This document shows positions 16,226 through 25,819 of a stretch of DNA of 64,000 nucleotides, piece by piece (position 1 is the stretch's first letter; each line of letters opens with the position of its first letter). Under the pieces are notes generated by a model that was not told the DNA's origin, made no database searches, and saw nothing but the letters and a program-made list of their open reading frames with translations. A program made the translations under genes and the position numbers. The stretch lies in the NCBI RefSeq assembly GCF_012062845.1, contig NZ_WWNB01000007.1, positions 1 to 64,000 of the forward strand, written 5' to 3'. Origin of the DNA: Halomonas salinarum. Its GTDB lineage: Bacteria > Pseudomonadota > Gammaproteobacteria > Pseudomonadales > Halomonadaceae.

Positions 16226-16490
16226 GCCATGAGCGGCAGGAGTACCGCCAGGCCTTGCCGATAGTCCTCCGCCTTGCCACCACCGGCTACGCCCAGTACA
16301 TGTTGGGACAAATGCACGAGACCGGCCAAGGGCCGCTCCGGGTCTTCGTGGAGGCGCATCAGGGGTACAACCTGGCCGCGGCTCGTGGCCAGCGAGATGC
16401 CGCCGCTGCGCGCGATGCCCGTCGACTTCACCGACAAGCTGGTCAATGCCCAGCTCGACGCGACCAAGGCCAAGAAATCTTTGAGCACGC
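16226..16490 (+). pseudogene. Remnant of a Sel1-repeat protein
   Basis: One frame gives EYRQALPIVLRLATTGYAQY, MLGQMHETGQGPLRVFVEAH and YNLAAARGQRDAAAARDA, the pattern of Sel1-like repeats (AEAH.WYNLAAARG...AA.ARD). The continuation typical of such C-termini (VDFTDKLVNAQLDATKAK) follows in another frame, so at least one frameshift lies near 16415. The rest of the protein is missing. Confidence 0.6.
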
Positions 16491-16721
16491 GGGCCGGCTT
16501 ACGCAAGAGCCCCAGGTCGCCGATCCCTGATCGGTGGCCTCTTGGTGTGAGCCAATCAACGACCGGGGCATCACCCCCGTTCGCTGCGCAAGAACCTGCT
16601 GGCGTGCCTGGCCACCGAGTGAGTTCGTCGACACCCGCTCCCCATAGACCTGCCCATCTATGCTGTAGTCAGGCACTTGGCCTGAATCACTGTTTCGCTT
16701 CACACCCATGGAGTTTGCACT

Positions 16722-17828
16722 GTGGCCGACGAGAACAGCATGATTGTCTTCTACGACGAGCGAATGCTGGCCCATGAGCCGGATATCGAGGTGCCTTTCC
16801 TGCCGGGTCGCATGGACGATCGTATCCGTTCACTGTTGGTGGGACTGGGCGTTCCCTGGAAATATCCAGAACACCCCGCCAGGCTCACCACCATCCGGCA
16901 CCTTCTGGAACTCGAGCCGGTTCCCGGCGTGACCTTCGAGTCGGGCATGGCGGCGACGCGGGAGCAGCTGGGGCGCGTGCACACCAGCTCCTACCTGGAC
17001 CATATCTTCGTGCTTCGCGGCCAGAGTGCCTGGCTGGATGTGGACACCACGGCCGTGTCACCCGGTAGCGTCGACGCCGCCGAGGTGGCCGCCGGCACGG
17101 CGATCGCCGCCGTCGAGGCCGTCGTCGAGGGAAGAGCCGAGAGCAGTTTCGCACTGGTGAGACCACCCGGTCACCACGCCGAGCCGGTGCGCGCCCGCGG
17201 CTTCTGCCTGTTCAACAATGTGGCGGTGGCCGCCGCTCATGCCCGCCTGGCACTGGGTTGTACCCGAGTGATGATCGTTGACTGGGATGCCCACCACGGC
17301 AATGGTACCCAGGATATCTTCTGGGCCGACCCCAATGTGCTGTTCTTCGACCTGCATCGCGCCGCCCCCTTCTATCCTGGCACGGGGAGTCTCGAGGAGG
17401 TCGGCATGGGCCGCGGGGATGGCACCAACGTCAATGTTCCCCTCCCCGCCGACGCCGGCGATGCCGCCTACCTCAAGGCCTTTCGCGAGATCCTGGTACC
17501 GGCGGTCGAGTGGTTCCAGCCCGACCTGATCCTGGTCTCGGCCGGTTTCGATCCGCACACCCATGACCTGGCCCTGGAGGTCTCCTATGACGGCTTCGCC
17601 GCCATGACCGACATCCTCAAGGCCCTGGCCCGCCGGCATTGCAAGGGACGCCTGGTCTTCGTGCTGGAGGGTGGCTACAACCTGATCTCGCTGTCACGCG
17701 GTGTCAGGTCGGTGCTTCAGGTGCTGGCCGGCGCGGAGCCGCCGGAACCCGGCCAGCGTGGCATCGCCGAAGTCGAGGCCGCGGCAGCCTTTCACCGCGG
17801 TGCCTTCGCCGGGCCACCCCCGGATTGA
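16722..17828 (+). CDS. Histone-deacetylase-superfamily amidohydrolase
   Basis: A 368-residue zinc-dependent deacetylase of the arginase/HDAC fold (acetoin-utilisation/acetylpolyamine amidohydrolase group). Active-site elements are all present: [20 protein letters not shown] with the catalytic His pair (about residues 149-150), [16 protein letters not shown] with Asp and His zinc ligands (about 187-190), [10 protein letters not shown] with the second Asp ligand (about 275), and the late LEGGYNL loop carrying the catalytic Tyr. It removes acetyl groups from lysines, polyamines or other small amides; which is unknown. The GTG at 16722 is preferred over an ATG at 16740 because GGAG lies 8 bases before it. 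Confidence 0.9.
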   Translation: MADENSMIVFYDERMLAHEPDIEVPFLPGRMDDRIRSLLVGLGVPWKYPEHPARLTTIRHLLELEPVPGVTFESGMAATREQLGRVHTSSYLDHIFVLRGQSAWLDVDTTAVSPGSVDAAEVAAGTAIAAVEAVVEGRAESSFALVRPPGHHAEPVRARGFCLFNNVAVAAAHARLALGCTRVMIVDWDAHHGNGTQDIFWADPNVLFFDLHRAAPFYPGTGSLEEVGMGRGDGTNVNVPLPADAGDAAYLKAFREILVPAVEWFQPDLILVSAGFDPHTHDLALEVSYDGFAAMTDILKALARRHCKGRLVFVLEGGYNLISLSRGVRSVLQVLAGAEPPEPGQRGIAEVEAAAAFHRGAFAGPPPD

Positions 17829-18240
17829 CCAAGGGCCATCTGGGACGGGCAACAATGAGCGAAATCTTCTTATTTGCGCAAGCGCATCGAAGAACAGTTG
17901 ATGGTTCGGGTAGTCCATCGTAAGAACGACTGCCTTCGGCTTGCCAAGCGCCAGGCTTTGTCCGAAAAGTCGAATCTACTAACTCTACTTATCACCACCA
18001 GCGAGTATTTTTAAAACCCAACCTGGGTTTATCGTCATCCCGCGAAGTCGATAACACCGCGACTTCTCCTGCCGATGGAGTGTGACGGCTTTTTTTGATT
18101 GCTCTTGTGTCGTCCGGGCAACGAGGGACGAGCCATAGGTTTCCGTATTCCCACCGCCTGGCTGCCTTCTCTGACAAGTGAGCAGCAAGATCGCAGATGG
18201 TAGGCCCTGGGTAATTGAAAATCCTAAATTCACTATGTCG
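17829..18240. other. Intergenic stretch between convergent genes
   Basis: No gene is recognised. Frames on the minus strand at 17985-18293 lack ribosome-binding sites and family likeness. A run of seven T bases lies at about 18090 after a GC-rich patch, but no clean terminator stem was found. Confidence 0.4.
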
Positions 18241-19533
18241 CTAATGCCTCGTATTCCGCGAAGGCCAATAACGAGCAATAGTGGGCTTAACACTAATCCC
18301 GTGAATCAGAATCGACATGGCAACCACTACAAAGGTAAGGTGCATCAATTCCAGTGCTATTTCTTCTTGCAGGCCGTGCTGGATGGCATACATCAGATAG
18401 TAAAGCGAGCCAATACCACGAACGCCAAACCAGCCCATGAGGTGGCGCATACGCATGGATGCCCTGCTTCCCAACATGCCAAGATGTACACTGATGGGGC
18501 GGACGACTAGAAACAGAAAGGCCGCGAACCCTACGGCTCGCCAACTCCAGGAGTCCCAGAAGAGCGAGCCACCTATCAGTAGAACCAGCACGATTTCTGC
18601 CAGACGCTCGAGATGCTCGTTGAATACCAGTGAGCTTTCACTCACATGCATATCCGATATGGGCCGAGGTTCTCCGTCTAGACTTTCCTCGACAGGTGTC
18701 GAGTAATCTTGTTTGAGTCCTGACAATTTCAATTCGGTATGGCGTAAAGCAACCGCAGCACTGAACACGGCTAAAAAACCCCACGCATCCACTAGCAGAC
18801 TGATTCCATAAGCGAATGAGATGAGCCCTAGGCCGAGGAAACTTACTAGAAAGAAAGTACCCACAAAGCGAGTGCGTATCTTGGTTACTAACCAACCGAC
18901 ACTAATGCCCGCCAAGATGCCGATACCGATGCCTGCGCCGCTTGCCCAGAGCACATCCACTGCCAGCCACCGCCATCCGCCATCGCCAAGGTCGTGCAGC
19001 CCCAGCAACCCTAGGCCGAGCATCACGAATGGGAAGGCGCTGCCGTCGTTCATTCCGGCCTCGCAGGTCAATGAAAAACGTAGCTCGTCAGGATCATCTG
19101 CGCTACGGACCTGAACCTCGGTCGCCAACACAGGGTCAGTCGGTGCGATTACGGCACCTAGCAACACGGCGGCCCCAAGCGGTAGAGCGAGCAAGTAGTA
19201 GCCGAAAAGCGTCACTAATCCGACCGTAAGTATCATCGAAACCACCGCCAGTTTCATGGGGTTTTGCCATCGCTTAAGGCTCACTGGCGCTGGCATTTTT
19301 ACGCCGGCGCAATATAGCGAAATCAATACGGCAATCTCGGTCAGAAGCTCCAGCAACCCCGACTCTTCCAGCGGATTAAAATGAAATAGTTCTAAGCCCA
19401 TGGGGCCAACAGCGCACCCGATGACAAGGTACACAATGGCAGAGGTGGTCGGCACGCTTTTAATATACGAAAAAGTAAATCCCACTACCAAAAGCAGTGA
19501 GCCTATCAAGATAAACCAAGTAGCGGTTGTCAT
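18241..19533 (-). CDS. Cation/proton antiporter, CPA1 family (NhaP-like)
   Basis: A 430-residue inner-membrane antiporter with about 12 helices. The CPA1 ion-binding signature is present as LLGAVIAPTDPVLATEVQVR (about residues 120-139) and a second as CEAGMNDGSAFPFVMLGLGL (about 153-172), the ND acidic pair where Na+/H+ exchangers bind cation. The C-terminal segment LMGWFGVRGIGSLYYLMYAI is also typical. It would exchange Na+ or K+ for H+ and support salt or alkali tolerance, fitting a halophile. The start at 19533 is chosen because the first helix begins there; the ribosome-binding site is weak. Confidence 0.88.
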   Translation of the reverse strand: MTTATWFILIGSLLLVVGFTFSYIKSVPTTSAIVYLVIGCAVGPMGLELFHFNPLEESGLLELLTEIAVLISLYCAGVKMPAPVSLKRWQNPMKLAVVSMILTVGLVTLFGYYLLALPLGAAVLLGAVIAPTDPVLATEVQVRSADDPDELRFSLTCEAGMNDGSAFPFVMLGLGLLGLHDLGDGGWRWLAVDVLWASGAGIGIGILAGISVGWLVTKIRTRFVGTFFLVSFLGLGLISFAYGISLLVDAWGFLAVFSAAVALRHTELKLSGLKQDYSTPVEESLDGEPRPISDMHVSESSLVFNEHLERLAEIVLVLLIGGSLFWDSWSWRAVGFAAFLFLVVRPISVHLGMLGSRASMRMRHLMGWFGVRGIGSLYYLMYAIQHGLQEEIALELMHLTFVVVAMSILIHGISVKPTIARYWPSRNTRH

Positions 19534-19732
19534 AGATAACTCGGCTAGTGTGTATGTTCGTATAACCGCGCAAGCCGAGTGATAGACCAATCAACGAGCC
19601 TCCCCTGATCAATCCCCTCTGCGATGGCGGAAAAGATGGCTCATCTGCACAAGGCATGTTTCCACGCGGCGGGTTGTCATCTACATGAAAGGCCGTGGAA
19701 TAGATACGATTGTATAGTATGTATCAAACCGC

Positions 19733-19953
19733 TCAGTGTTCCCATTTGATTTGAAATGTCATTTCTTCCTCATCCCCATTGCGTTCGTGCTCGATAGTAA
19801 ATTCGGCCTGGATGGGGACATAGATGCGTTCATCCGCACCTACATTTCGAAGCGTTCTTCCTTCTCGATGGCATCTGCCAGACGGCGTAGCTTGGCAACA
19901 CAATCGGCCTCCGGGCAACCCTTTTCCCACGCCTCTTTTTTCTTGGATCCCAT
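19733..19953 (-). pseudogene. Amphi-Trp domain protein with a frameshift
   Basis: From the ATG at 19953 one frame reads GSKKKEAWEKGCPEADCVAK and LRRLADAIEKEERFEM then a stop; a second frame picks up without gap as GADERIYVPIQAEFTIEHER and EEEMTFQIKWEH. Together they make a full-length small amphi-Trp domain protein (about 73 residues), with the FQIKW ending where the conserved Trp lies. A single indel near 19844 separates the parts. It is either a real mutation or a sequencing error. Function of the family is unknown. Confidence 0.65.
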
Positions 19954-20189
19954 GACTTCTATCCTTGATTATCGTGTTATCGCCGGTGCCCGATGCAGCA
20001 CCAGCCTAGTTTTTATTCTAGCAGGTAATTCTTCCCTTCTCTCGATGATGCAAGGTAGTCTCGCCCCCTCCGGGGTGAGCCATGATCGCGGCCACCACTG
20101 CTCCCTTGGTGGGCGTGCCACTGAAACCGGCGCGCAAGGGCACAGGGGGGTGCCTGTTAAAATCCAGGTGGTCAGCTATCGACTTCGTC

Positions 20190-20457
20190 TGATCGATAAT
20201 TTCTCCTTCACCTGCTGCATGAATGCACGCGCATCCTTCGCCGACTGACTGCGCCTGATCTCCAGATAGACCCAGCGCGTGGCACGGTCGATGGCGACGT
20301 ACAAGTAACGTTTCTGCGGCTCGTCAGGCATCTGAGGCAGGTGTTTGATGTCGACGTGCACAGAAGCCCGGCTCATAGTCCTTGAAGGGCTTGTGCCGGG
20401 GCCTCCCATCACCGCCGGCGTCCTGCCGAGCCAGTTCCGCCAATGTCGGCACCTCGC
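20190..20457 (-). pseudogene. IS481-family transposase fragment
   Basis: The minus strand gives REVPTLAELARQDAGGDGRP and HKPFKDYEPGF in one frame, then VHVDIKHLPQMPDEPQKRYL, YVAIDRATRWVYLEIRRSQS and ARAFMQQVKEK in another. These are consecutive blocks of IS481 transposases with the first catalytic Asp (HVD) and the DRATRW motif. One base has been gained between GF and VHVD. The sequence loses likeness after VKEK, before the second catalytic Asp, so the copy is dead. Its outer border coincides with the start of DUF488-like sequence. Confidence 0.8.
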
Positions 20458-20591
20458 GCCGCCTGCCCCTGCGCTCCGCGGCGCGCGACCTGGACCAGTG
20501 ACACCTGCCGATCCTGCGCGAGGCGCTGCTCAAGGCCCTGGCAGAGGAAGACGCCGCGACCGTTGCCACGGCCACCGGTTCCACCCCCTGA
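20457..20591 (+). pseudogene. DUF488 C-terminal remnant (right copy)
   Basis: The frame reads RLPLRSAARDLDQ, stop, HLPILREALLKALAEED, matching the end of the intact DUF488 gene at 6906-7364 (RLTLLSAARDLEQSHLPILR...). A TCC-to-TGA change makes an in-frame stop at 20499-20501. Everything N-terminal to RLPL is missing and replaced by IS481 sequence. It lies 125 bases upstream of the intact oxidoreductase gene, in the same order as the left copy. Confidence 0.8.
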
Positions 20592-20716
20592 GGCGGCATC
20601 GTGGGCAACGAAGGCCGCGCCCGACAAGCCCGGCCCCTGATCGTGCCGCGCCAGCCCGGCGACAGGCGGTGGCCCGCCTCTAGCCAGGCGGCCCGCCGAC
20701 TGGCACCCTGCCCGCC

Positions 20717-21181
20717 ATGACAAGACGCCTGCTGATCGTGGCCCATGCGCCCTCCGCCAATACCCGTCGCCTTCGCGAGGCCGCCGCCCGCGGCGCCCGC
20801 CACCCGGATATCGACGATATCGAGGTGGTGGTGAAGGCGCCCCTCGACGCCGGCCCGGACGATATCCGCGCCTGCGATGCTATCCTGCTCGGCACCCCCG
20901 AGAACCTCGGATACATGAGCGGCGCCCTGAAGGACTTCTTCGATCGCAGCTACTACACCGTGCTCGAGGAGAAACAGGGACTTCCCTGCGCGCTCTACGT
21001 GCGCGCCGGTCACGACGGCACCGGCACCCGTCGAGCGGTGGAATCGATCATCACCGGGCTACGCTGGCGGTGGGTGCAGGAGCCACTGGTGCTGCGCGGC
21101 GACTGGCAGGATGGCTTCGCCGACCAGGTCGAGGAACTGGGGCTCTACCTGGCGGCAGGGCTGGATGCGGGAATCTGGTGA
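20717..21181 (+). CDS. NAD(P)H-dependent flavoprotein oxidoreductase (intact copy)
   Basis: A 154-residue flavodoxin-fold protein. The FMN phosphate loop region is VAHAPSANTRRLREAAARGA (about residues 7-26), the second flavin loop is LLGTPENLGYMSGALKDFFD (about 57-76), and YVRAGHDGTGTRRAVESIIT lies near the third. It resembles WrbA/NAD(P)H-quinone-reductase-like and 'flavodoxin family' proteins that reduce quinones; substrate unproven. It is the complete version of the truncated gene at 7433. No strong ribosome-binding site is visible. It follows the DUF488 remnant. Confidence 0.85.
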   Translation: MTRRLLIVAHAPSANTRRLREAAARGARHPDIDDIEVVVKAPLDAGPDDIRACDAILLGTPENLGYMSGALKDFFDRSYYTVLEEKQGLPCALYVRAGHDGTGTRRAVESIITGLRWRWVQEPLVLRGDWQDGFADQVEELGLYLAAGLDAGIW

Positions 21182-21328
21182 ACGTCATGAAGTCTGACGG
21201 CGCCAGATGCTCCAGGGATTCAGCCCCTGTCATGGTCGGGGCAGGCGCCGATCAAGACCCTGTAACGCCGGTGTCACGCTTCGCTGAATAGACTGGGAAC
21301 CTCACTCCACAAGATGCCCTGAGGTCTC

Positions 21329-21925
21329 ATGAAAGCCGCCATCTCTTCACTCGTCGCCGCTGGCCTACTATTTACCGCCTCTGCTCAGGCACAGCAGAAT
21401 GTCTTCGACTATCCACAAACCGATGACGCGCCGACCAGTTTCAACGTGGTCAACGAGATTCCCGCCGGCAGTTTCACCAAGTATGAGATCAATGCCGAGC
21501 ATGGGCAGTTGATCGTCGATCGTTATGTCTCGATGCCGGTCCGCTATCCCGCCAACTACGGCTCCATCACCAGCTCGGCAGGTGGCGATGGCGATCCGCT
21601 GGACGCTCTCGTGCTGACCCGCGACAGCATTTATCCCGGCGCGGTCATCAAGGTCAGGGCCATCGGCGTGCTGCGTATGGTCGACGACGGCGAAGCCGAC
21701 GACAAGATCATTGCCGTGCCGACCAACGATGTCGACCCTAGCTATGCCGACGTCATGGCTATTGAGGATCTTCCCGAGATGCAGGCTGAGCGCATCAACG
21801 CGTTCTTCCGCGTTTACAAGGATCTCCCGGATGGTGGCGACATTGAGCTGAACGGCTTCGGCGATGCCAGCGACGCACGCGACATCCTGACCAAGGCCTT
21901 CGATGCCTACCAGGAACAACACTAA
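21329..21925 (+). CDS. ppa: Exported inorganic pyrophosphatase
   Basis: A 198-residue family I inorganic pyrophosphatase carrying a signal peptide (MKAAISSLVAAGLLFTASAQ, cleavage near AQA). The family signature DGDPLDALVLT, with three metal-binding Asp, lies at about residues 91-101, and the conserved YPANYGSI segment precedes it. It hydrolyses pyrophosphate to phosphate; the signal peptide places it in the periplasm, unusual compared with the cytoplasmic Ppa. Later parts (KDLPDGGDIELNGFGDASDA) match the family's C-terminal half. Transcription probably stops at the palindrome at 21949-21972. Confidence 0.88.
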   Translation: MKAAISSLVAAGLLFTASAQAQQNVFDYPQTDDAPTSFNVVNEIPAGSFTKYEINAEHGQLIVDRYVSMPVRYPANYGSITSSAGGDGDPLDALVLTRDSIYPGAVIKVRAIGVLRMVDDGEADDKIIAVPTNDVDPSYADVMAIEDLPEMQAERINAFFRVYKDLPDGGDIELNGFGDASDARDILTKAFDAYQEQH

Positions 21926-21948
21926 CCAACGCCTGGCTCTGTAACGCC

Positions 21949-21972
21949 AACGGCGCCCCTTGGGGCGCCGTT
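21949..21972. terminator. Palindromic terminator between ppa and fadA
   Basis: AACGGCGCCCC pairs with GGGGCGCCGTT around a TT centre. It lies between two convergent genes and can serve both. Confidence 0.75.
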
Positions 21973-22003
21973 ATTGCTTCTAATGCAGCTTTCTCGCGGG
22001 TGG

Positions 22004-23209
<1,206 letters not shown>

Positions 23210-25426
23210 TCAGGCCGGCTTAGGGCTGGAATCGGCACTTGACGCTGCGGCATCGGAATAGAAACGCTCGCCGGCCTTGGCCATGGCGCGCAATTTGTCG
23301 GTGGGCGCATAGAGTGGCCCCAGCTCCTCGGCCAGACGCTCGGCCTGGTCGACGAAGGCATCCACGCCCATGGCATCGATGTAGCGCAGCGCTCCGCCAC
23401 GGAACAGCGGAAAACCAATGCCGTAGATCAGCGCCATATCGGCCTCGGCCGGCGTGGCCACGATGTCGTCTTCCAGGCAGCGCACCGTCTCCAGGCACAA
23501 CGGCACCATCATGCGGGCGATGATCTCATCATCGGAAAATTCCTGGTGTTGCGTCGCGAGTTCCTCGACCAGTTGAAGCGCCGTCTCGTCCTCGACCTTC
23601 TTCGGCTTACCCTTCTTGTCTTCCTCGTAGGCGTAGAAGCCCTTGTCGTTTTTCTGGCCCAGGCGCTCCTGCTCATACATCACTTGAATGGCCGTTTTCC
23701 CACCGTTCTTGCCCCCCTGGGCCATGCGGTCCGGGAAACCTTCGGCCATCACCTCATTGGCGTGCACGGCGGTATCCATGCCCACCACGTCAAGCAAGTA
23801 GGCGGGCCCCATCGGCCAGCCGAACTTCTCCATGATCTTGTCGACCCGGCGGAAATCGGCACCCTGCTCGACCAGCAGGCTGAAGCCGCCGAAGTAGGGG
23901 AAGAGCACGCGGTTGACCAAGAACCCCGGGCAGTCATTGACCACGATCGGCGTCTTGCCCATGGCGCGGGCATAGGAAACGGTAGCGGCAACGGCAGCAT
24001 CAGAGGTCTTCTCGCCGCGTATCACTTCGACCAGCGGCATGCGGTGCACCGGGTTGAAGAAGTGCATGCCGCAGAAGTTCTCGGGACGCTTGAGGTTCTC
24101 GGCCAGGCGTGTGATCGAGATGGTCGAGGTGTTGGAGGTGAGGATGGTGTCCTCGCCGACATAGCCTTCCACCTCGGTGAGCACGCCGTCCTTGACCTTG
24201 GGATTCTCGACCACTGCCTCGACCACCAGATCGACGTGATCGAAGTCGCCGTAGGACAGCGTGGGACGGATGTTGGTGAGCTTCTCGGCCATGGTCTCGG
24301 TGGTCAGCTTTTTCCGTTCGACCTGTTTGGCGAACAGCTTGCGCGCTTCCTTGAGACCAAGCTCAATGGCGTCGCCCTTGATGTCCTTCATCAGGATCGG
24401 CGTACCCTTCGAGGCACTCTGGTAGGCGATGCCGCCCCCCATGATGCCGGCGCCCAGCACCGCGGTCTGGTTGACCGGCTTCGCCTGCTTGGCGTACTGG
24501 CTGCCCTTCTTCTTGACCAGCTGATCGTTCATGAACAGCCCGACCAGGTTGTAGCAGACGTCCGTCAGCGCCAGCTTGGCGAAGGCCTTGGCCTCGATGG
24601 CCTGGCAGCGTTCACGGCCTTCGCCGGCGCCCTTCTGGATCACCTTGATGGCCTCGATAGGCGCCGGATAGTGCGGGCCCGATTTGCCGGCCACATAGCC
24701 TTTGGCCGTCTCGAAGGCCATCATCTGCTCGATGGCATCGAGCTTGAGCGGTGAGGTCTTCTCGTCGCGACGGGCGCGATAATCGAGCTCGCCACTCATG
24801 GCACGAGCCAGAATGTCGCGTGCGGCAGCCTCGAGACGCTCAGCCGGTACAACGGCATCCACGGCGCCGATATTGAGAGCGGCATCGGCGCGGTTCTCGC
24901 TGCCACCGGCGATCCACTCGATGGCGTTATCGGCACCAATCAGCCGCGGCAGTCGCACGCAGCCGCCCCACCCAGGCAGGATGCCGAGCTTGGTCTCGGG
25001 CAGGCCGACCTTGGCGCTGTCCGCCATGACACGGAAATCGGTGGTCAACGTGATCTCGAAGCCCCCACCGAGCGCCAGGCCGTTGATAGCGGTGACGGTG
25101 GGGAACGGCAGGTCTTCGATGGCATTGAAGATGGTGTGCACCTTCTGGTTCATCTCGACCAGGTAATCCTCGCCCTTCTCGAACAGGCCATGGAACTCGG
25201 TGATATCGGCACCGACGATAAAGGCGTCCTTGGCACTGGTGATCACGAGCCCGCCGAGGCCCTGGGTTGCCGCGATGGCCCCGACCGCCTCGCCCAGCTC
25301 GGTGACTACGGCGCTGGAGAGTTTATTGACCGACTCATCCTTCAGATCGAAGGTGAGTATGGCGATGGGGGCGTCCCCGTTATTGGTATCGCTCGCCACC
25401 GTAATGGCCTTGCCTTGATAGATCAT
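23210..25426 (-). CDS. fadB: Fatty acid oxidation complex alpha subunit FadB
   Basis: A 738-residue multifunctional enzyme. Residues about 1-190 form an enoyl-CoA hydratase/isomerase (crotonase) domain with [20 protein letters not shown] and [20 protein letters not shown] carrying the two catalytic Glu. From about 320 the 3-hydroxyacyl-CoA dehydrogenase domain begins with the NAD loop [20 protein letters not shown], followed by [20 protein letters not shown] with the catalytic His and two C-terminal helical domains. It performs hydration, isomerisation and oxidation in beta-oxidation, handing the product to FadA. First gene of fadBA; length is normal. Upstream lie degenerate 13-bp repeats. 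Confidence 0.97.
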   Translation of the reverse strand: MIYQGKAITVASDTNNGDAPIAILTFDLKDESVNKLSSAVVTELGEAVGAIAATQGLGGLVITSAKDAFIVGADITEFHGLFEKGEDYLVEMNQKVHTIFNAIEDLPFPTVTAINGLALGGGFEITLTTDFRVMADSAKVGLPETKLGILPGWGGCVRLPRLIGADNAIEWIAGGSENRADAALNIGAVDAVVPAERLEAAARDILARAMSGELDYRARRDEKTSPLKLDAIEQMMAFETAKGYVAGKSGPHYPAPIEAIKVIQKGAGEGRERCQAIEAKAFAKLALTDVCYNLVGLFMNDQLVKKKGSQYAKQAKPVNQTAVLGAGIMGGGIAYQSASKGTPILMKDIKGDAIELGLKEARKLFAKQVERKKLTTETMAEKLTNIRPTLSYGDFDHVDLVVEAVVENPKVKDGVLTEVEGYVGEDTILTSNTSTISITRLAENLKRPENFCGMHFFNPVHRMPLVEVIRGEKTSDAAVAATVSYARAMGKTPIVVNDCPGFLVNRVLFPYFGGFSLLVEQGADFRRVDKIMEKFGWPMGPAYLLDVVGMDTAVHANEVMAEGFPDRMAQGGKNGGKTAIQVMYEQERLGQKNDKGFYAYEEDKKGKPKKVEDETALQLVEELATQHQEFSDDEIIARMMVPLCLETVRCLEDDIVATPAEADMALIYGIGFPLFRGGALRYIDAMGVDAFVDQAERLAEELGPLYAPTDKLRAMAKAGERFYSDAAASSADSSPKPA

Positions 25427-25565
25427 CCACGAATCTCCACGCAGGGTTGGATGCCGTTGGCGAACCGCATTTTCATACGGCCGTTTGATTACTGATAAGC
25501 TTGCGCCAGCCTCTCCGCAGCGTCAAGCCCAATACACTTAGCGAAAGGTACTACAGGCCCCCTCC

Positions 25566-25645
25566 AGCAAGGGACTAAAGCAAGGGGCTAGAGAAAGTCA
25601 CTAAGGAAAGTGGCCAATAAAGAAAAGGGCTACACAAAGACTAGC
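25566..25645. repeat. About six imperfect 13-bp direct repeats
   Basis: Copies start at 25566 (AGCAAGGGACTA), 25579 (AGCAAGGGGCTA), 25592 (AGAAAGTCACTA) and 25605 (GGAAAGTGGCCA), each 13 bases apart, with two looser copies after a small spacing change (AAAAGGGCTA at about 25623 and ACAAAGACTAGC at about 25634). The consensus is roughly AGAAAGGGGCTAA. They lie upstream of fadB. Confidence 0.6.
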
Positions 25646-25735
25646 TGGTACGTCCTCTAACAACGCGCCCCTGTCACAACAATGCCAAGGGTCATGACAA
25701 AAAGACCGTGCGCGGGGTATCAAGCAGCAAAGCAT

Positions 25736-25766
25736 CCTGGAGGTACGTATTGCACGTACCTCCAGG
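25736..25766 (-). terminator. Terminator hairpin downstream of ppc
   Basis: Perfect 13-base arms (25736-25748 and 25754-25766) around a five-base loop, 54 bases after the ppc stop. No U-run follows, but the stem is very stable. Confidence 0.75.
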
Positions 25767-25819
25767 CAGGGCGACTGGTCATGGATGGACCAACAACCGA
25801 ATCATCATAAAGCCAGGGC

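Larger units (their letters stand above)
25427..25819. other. fadB upstream region with degenerate repeats
   Basis: A 393-base gap between ppc and fadB, both on the minus strand. It holds the fadB promoter region, a cluster of 13-bp imperfect direct repeats (about 25566-25645) and the ppc terminator hairpin. No gene was seen. Confidence 0.6.

Noticed and set aside
16443..16775. Minus-strand frame that faintly recalls a transposase (ERVSTNSLGGQARQQVLAQR)
   Set aside because: I could not tie it to a family, and it overlaps the start of the deacetylase gene.
17985..18293. Minus-strand frame of about 100 codons between the deacetylase and antiporter genes
   Set aside because: No ribosome-binding site and no recognisable family; it overlaps the antiporter end.
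23546..24754. A 402-codon plus-strand frame inside fadB
   Set aside because: It lies wholly within fadB on the opposite strand and has shadow-type composition; fadB is certain.
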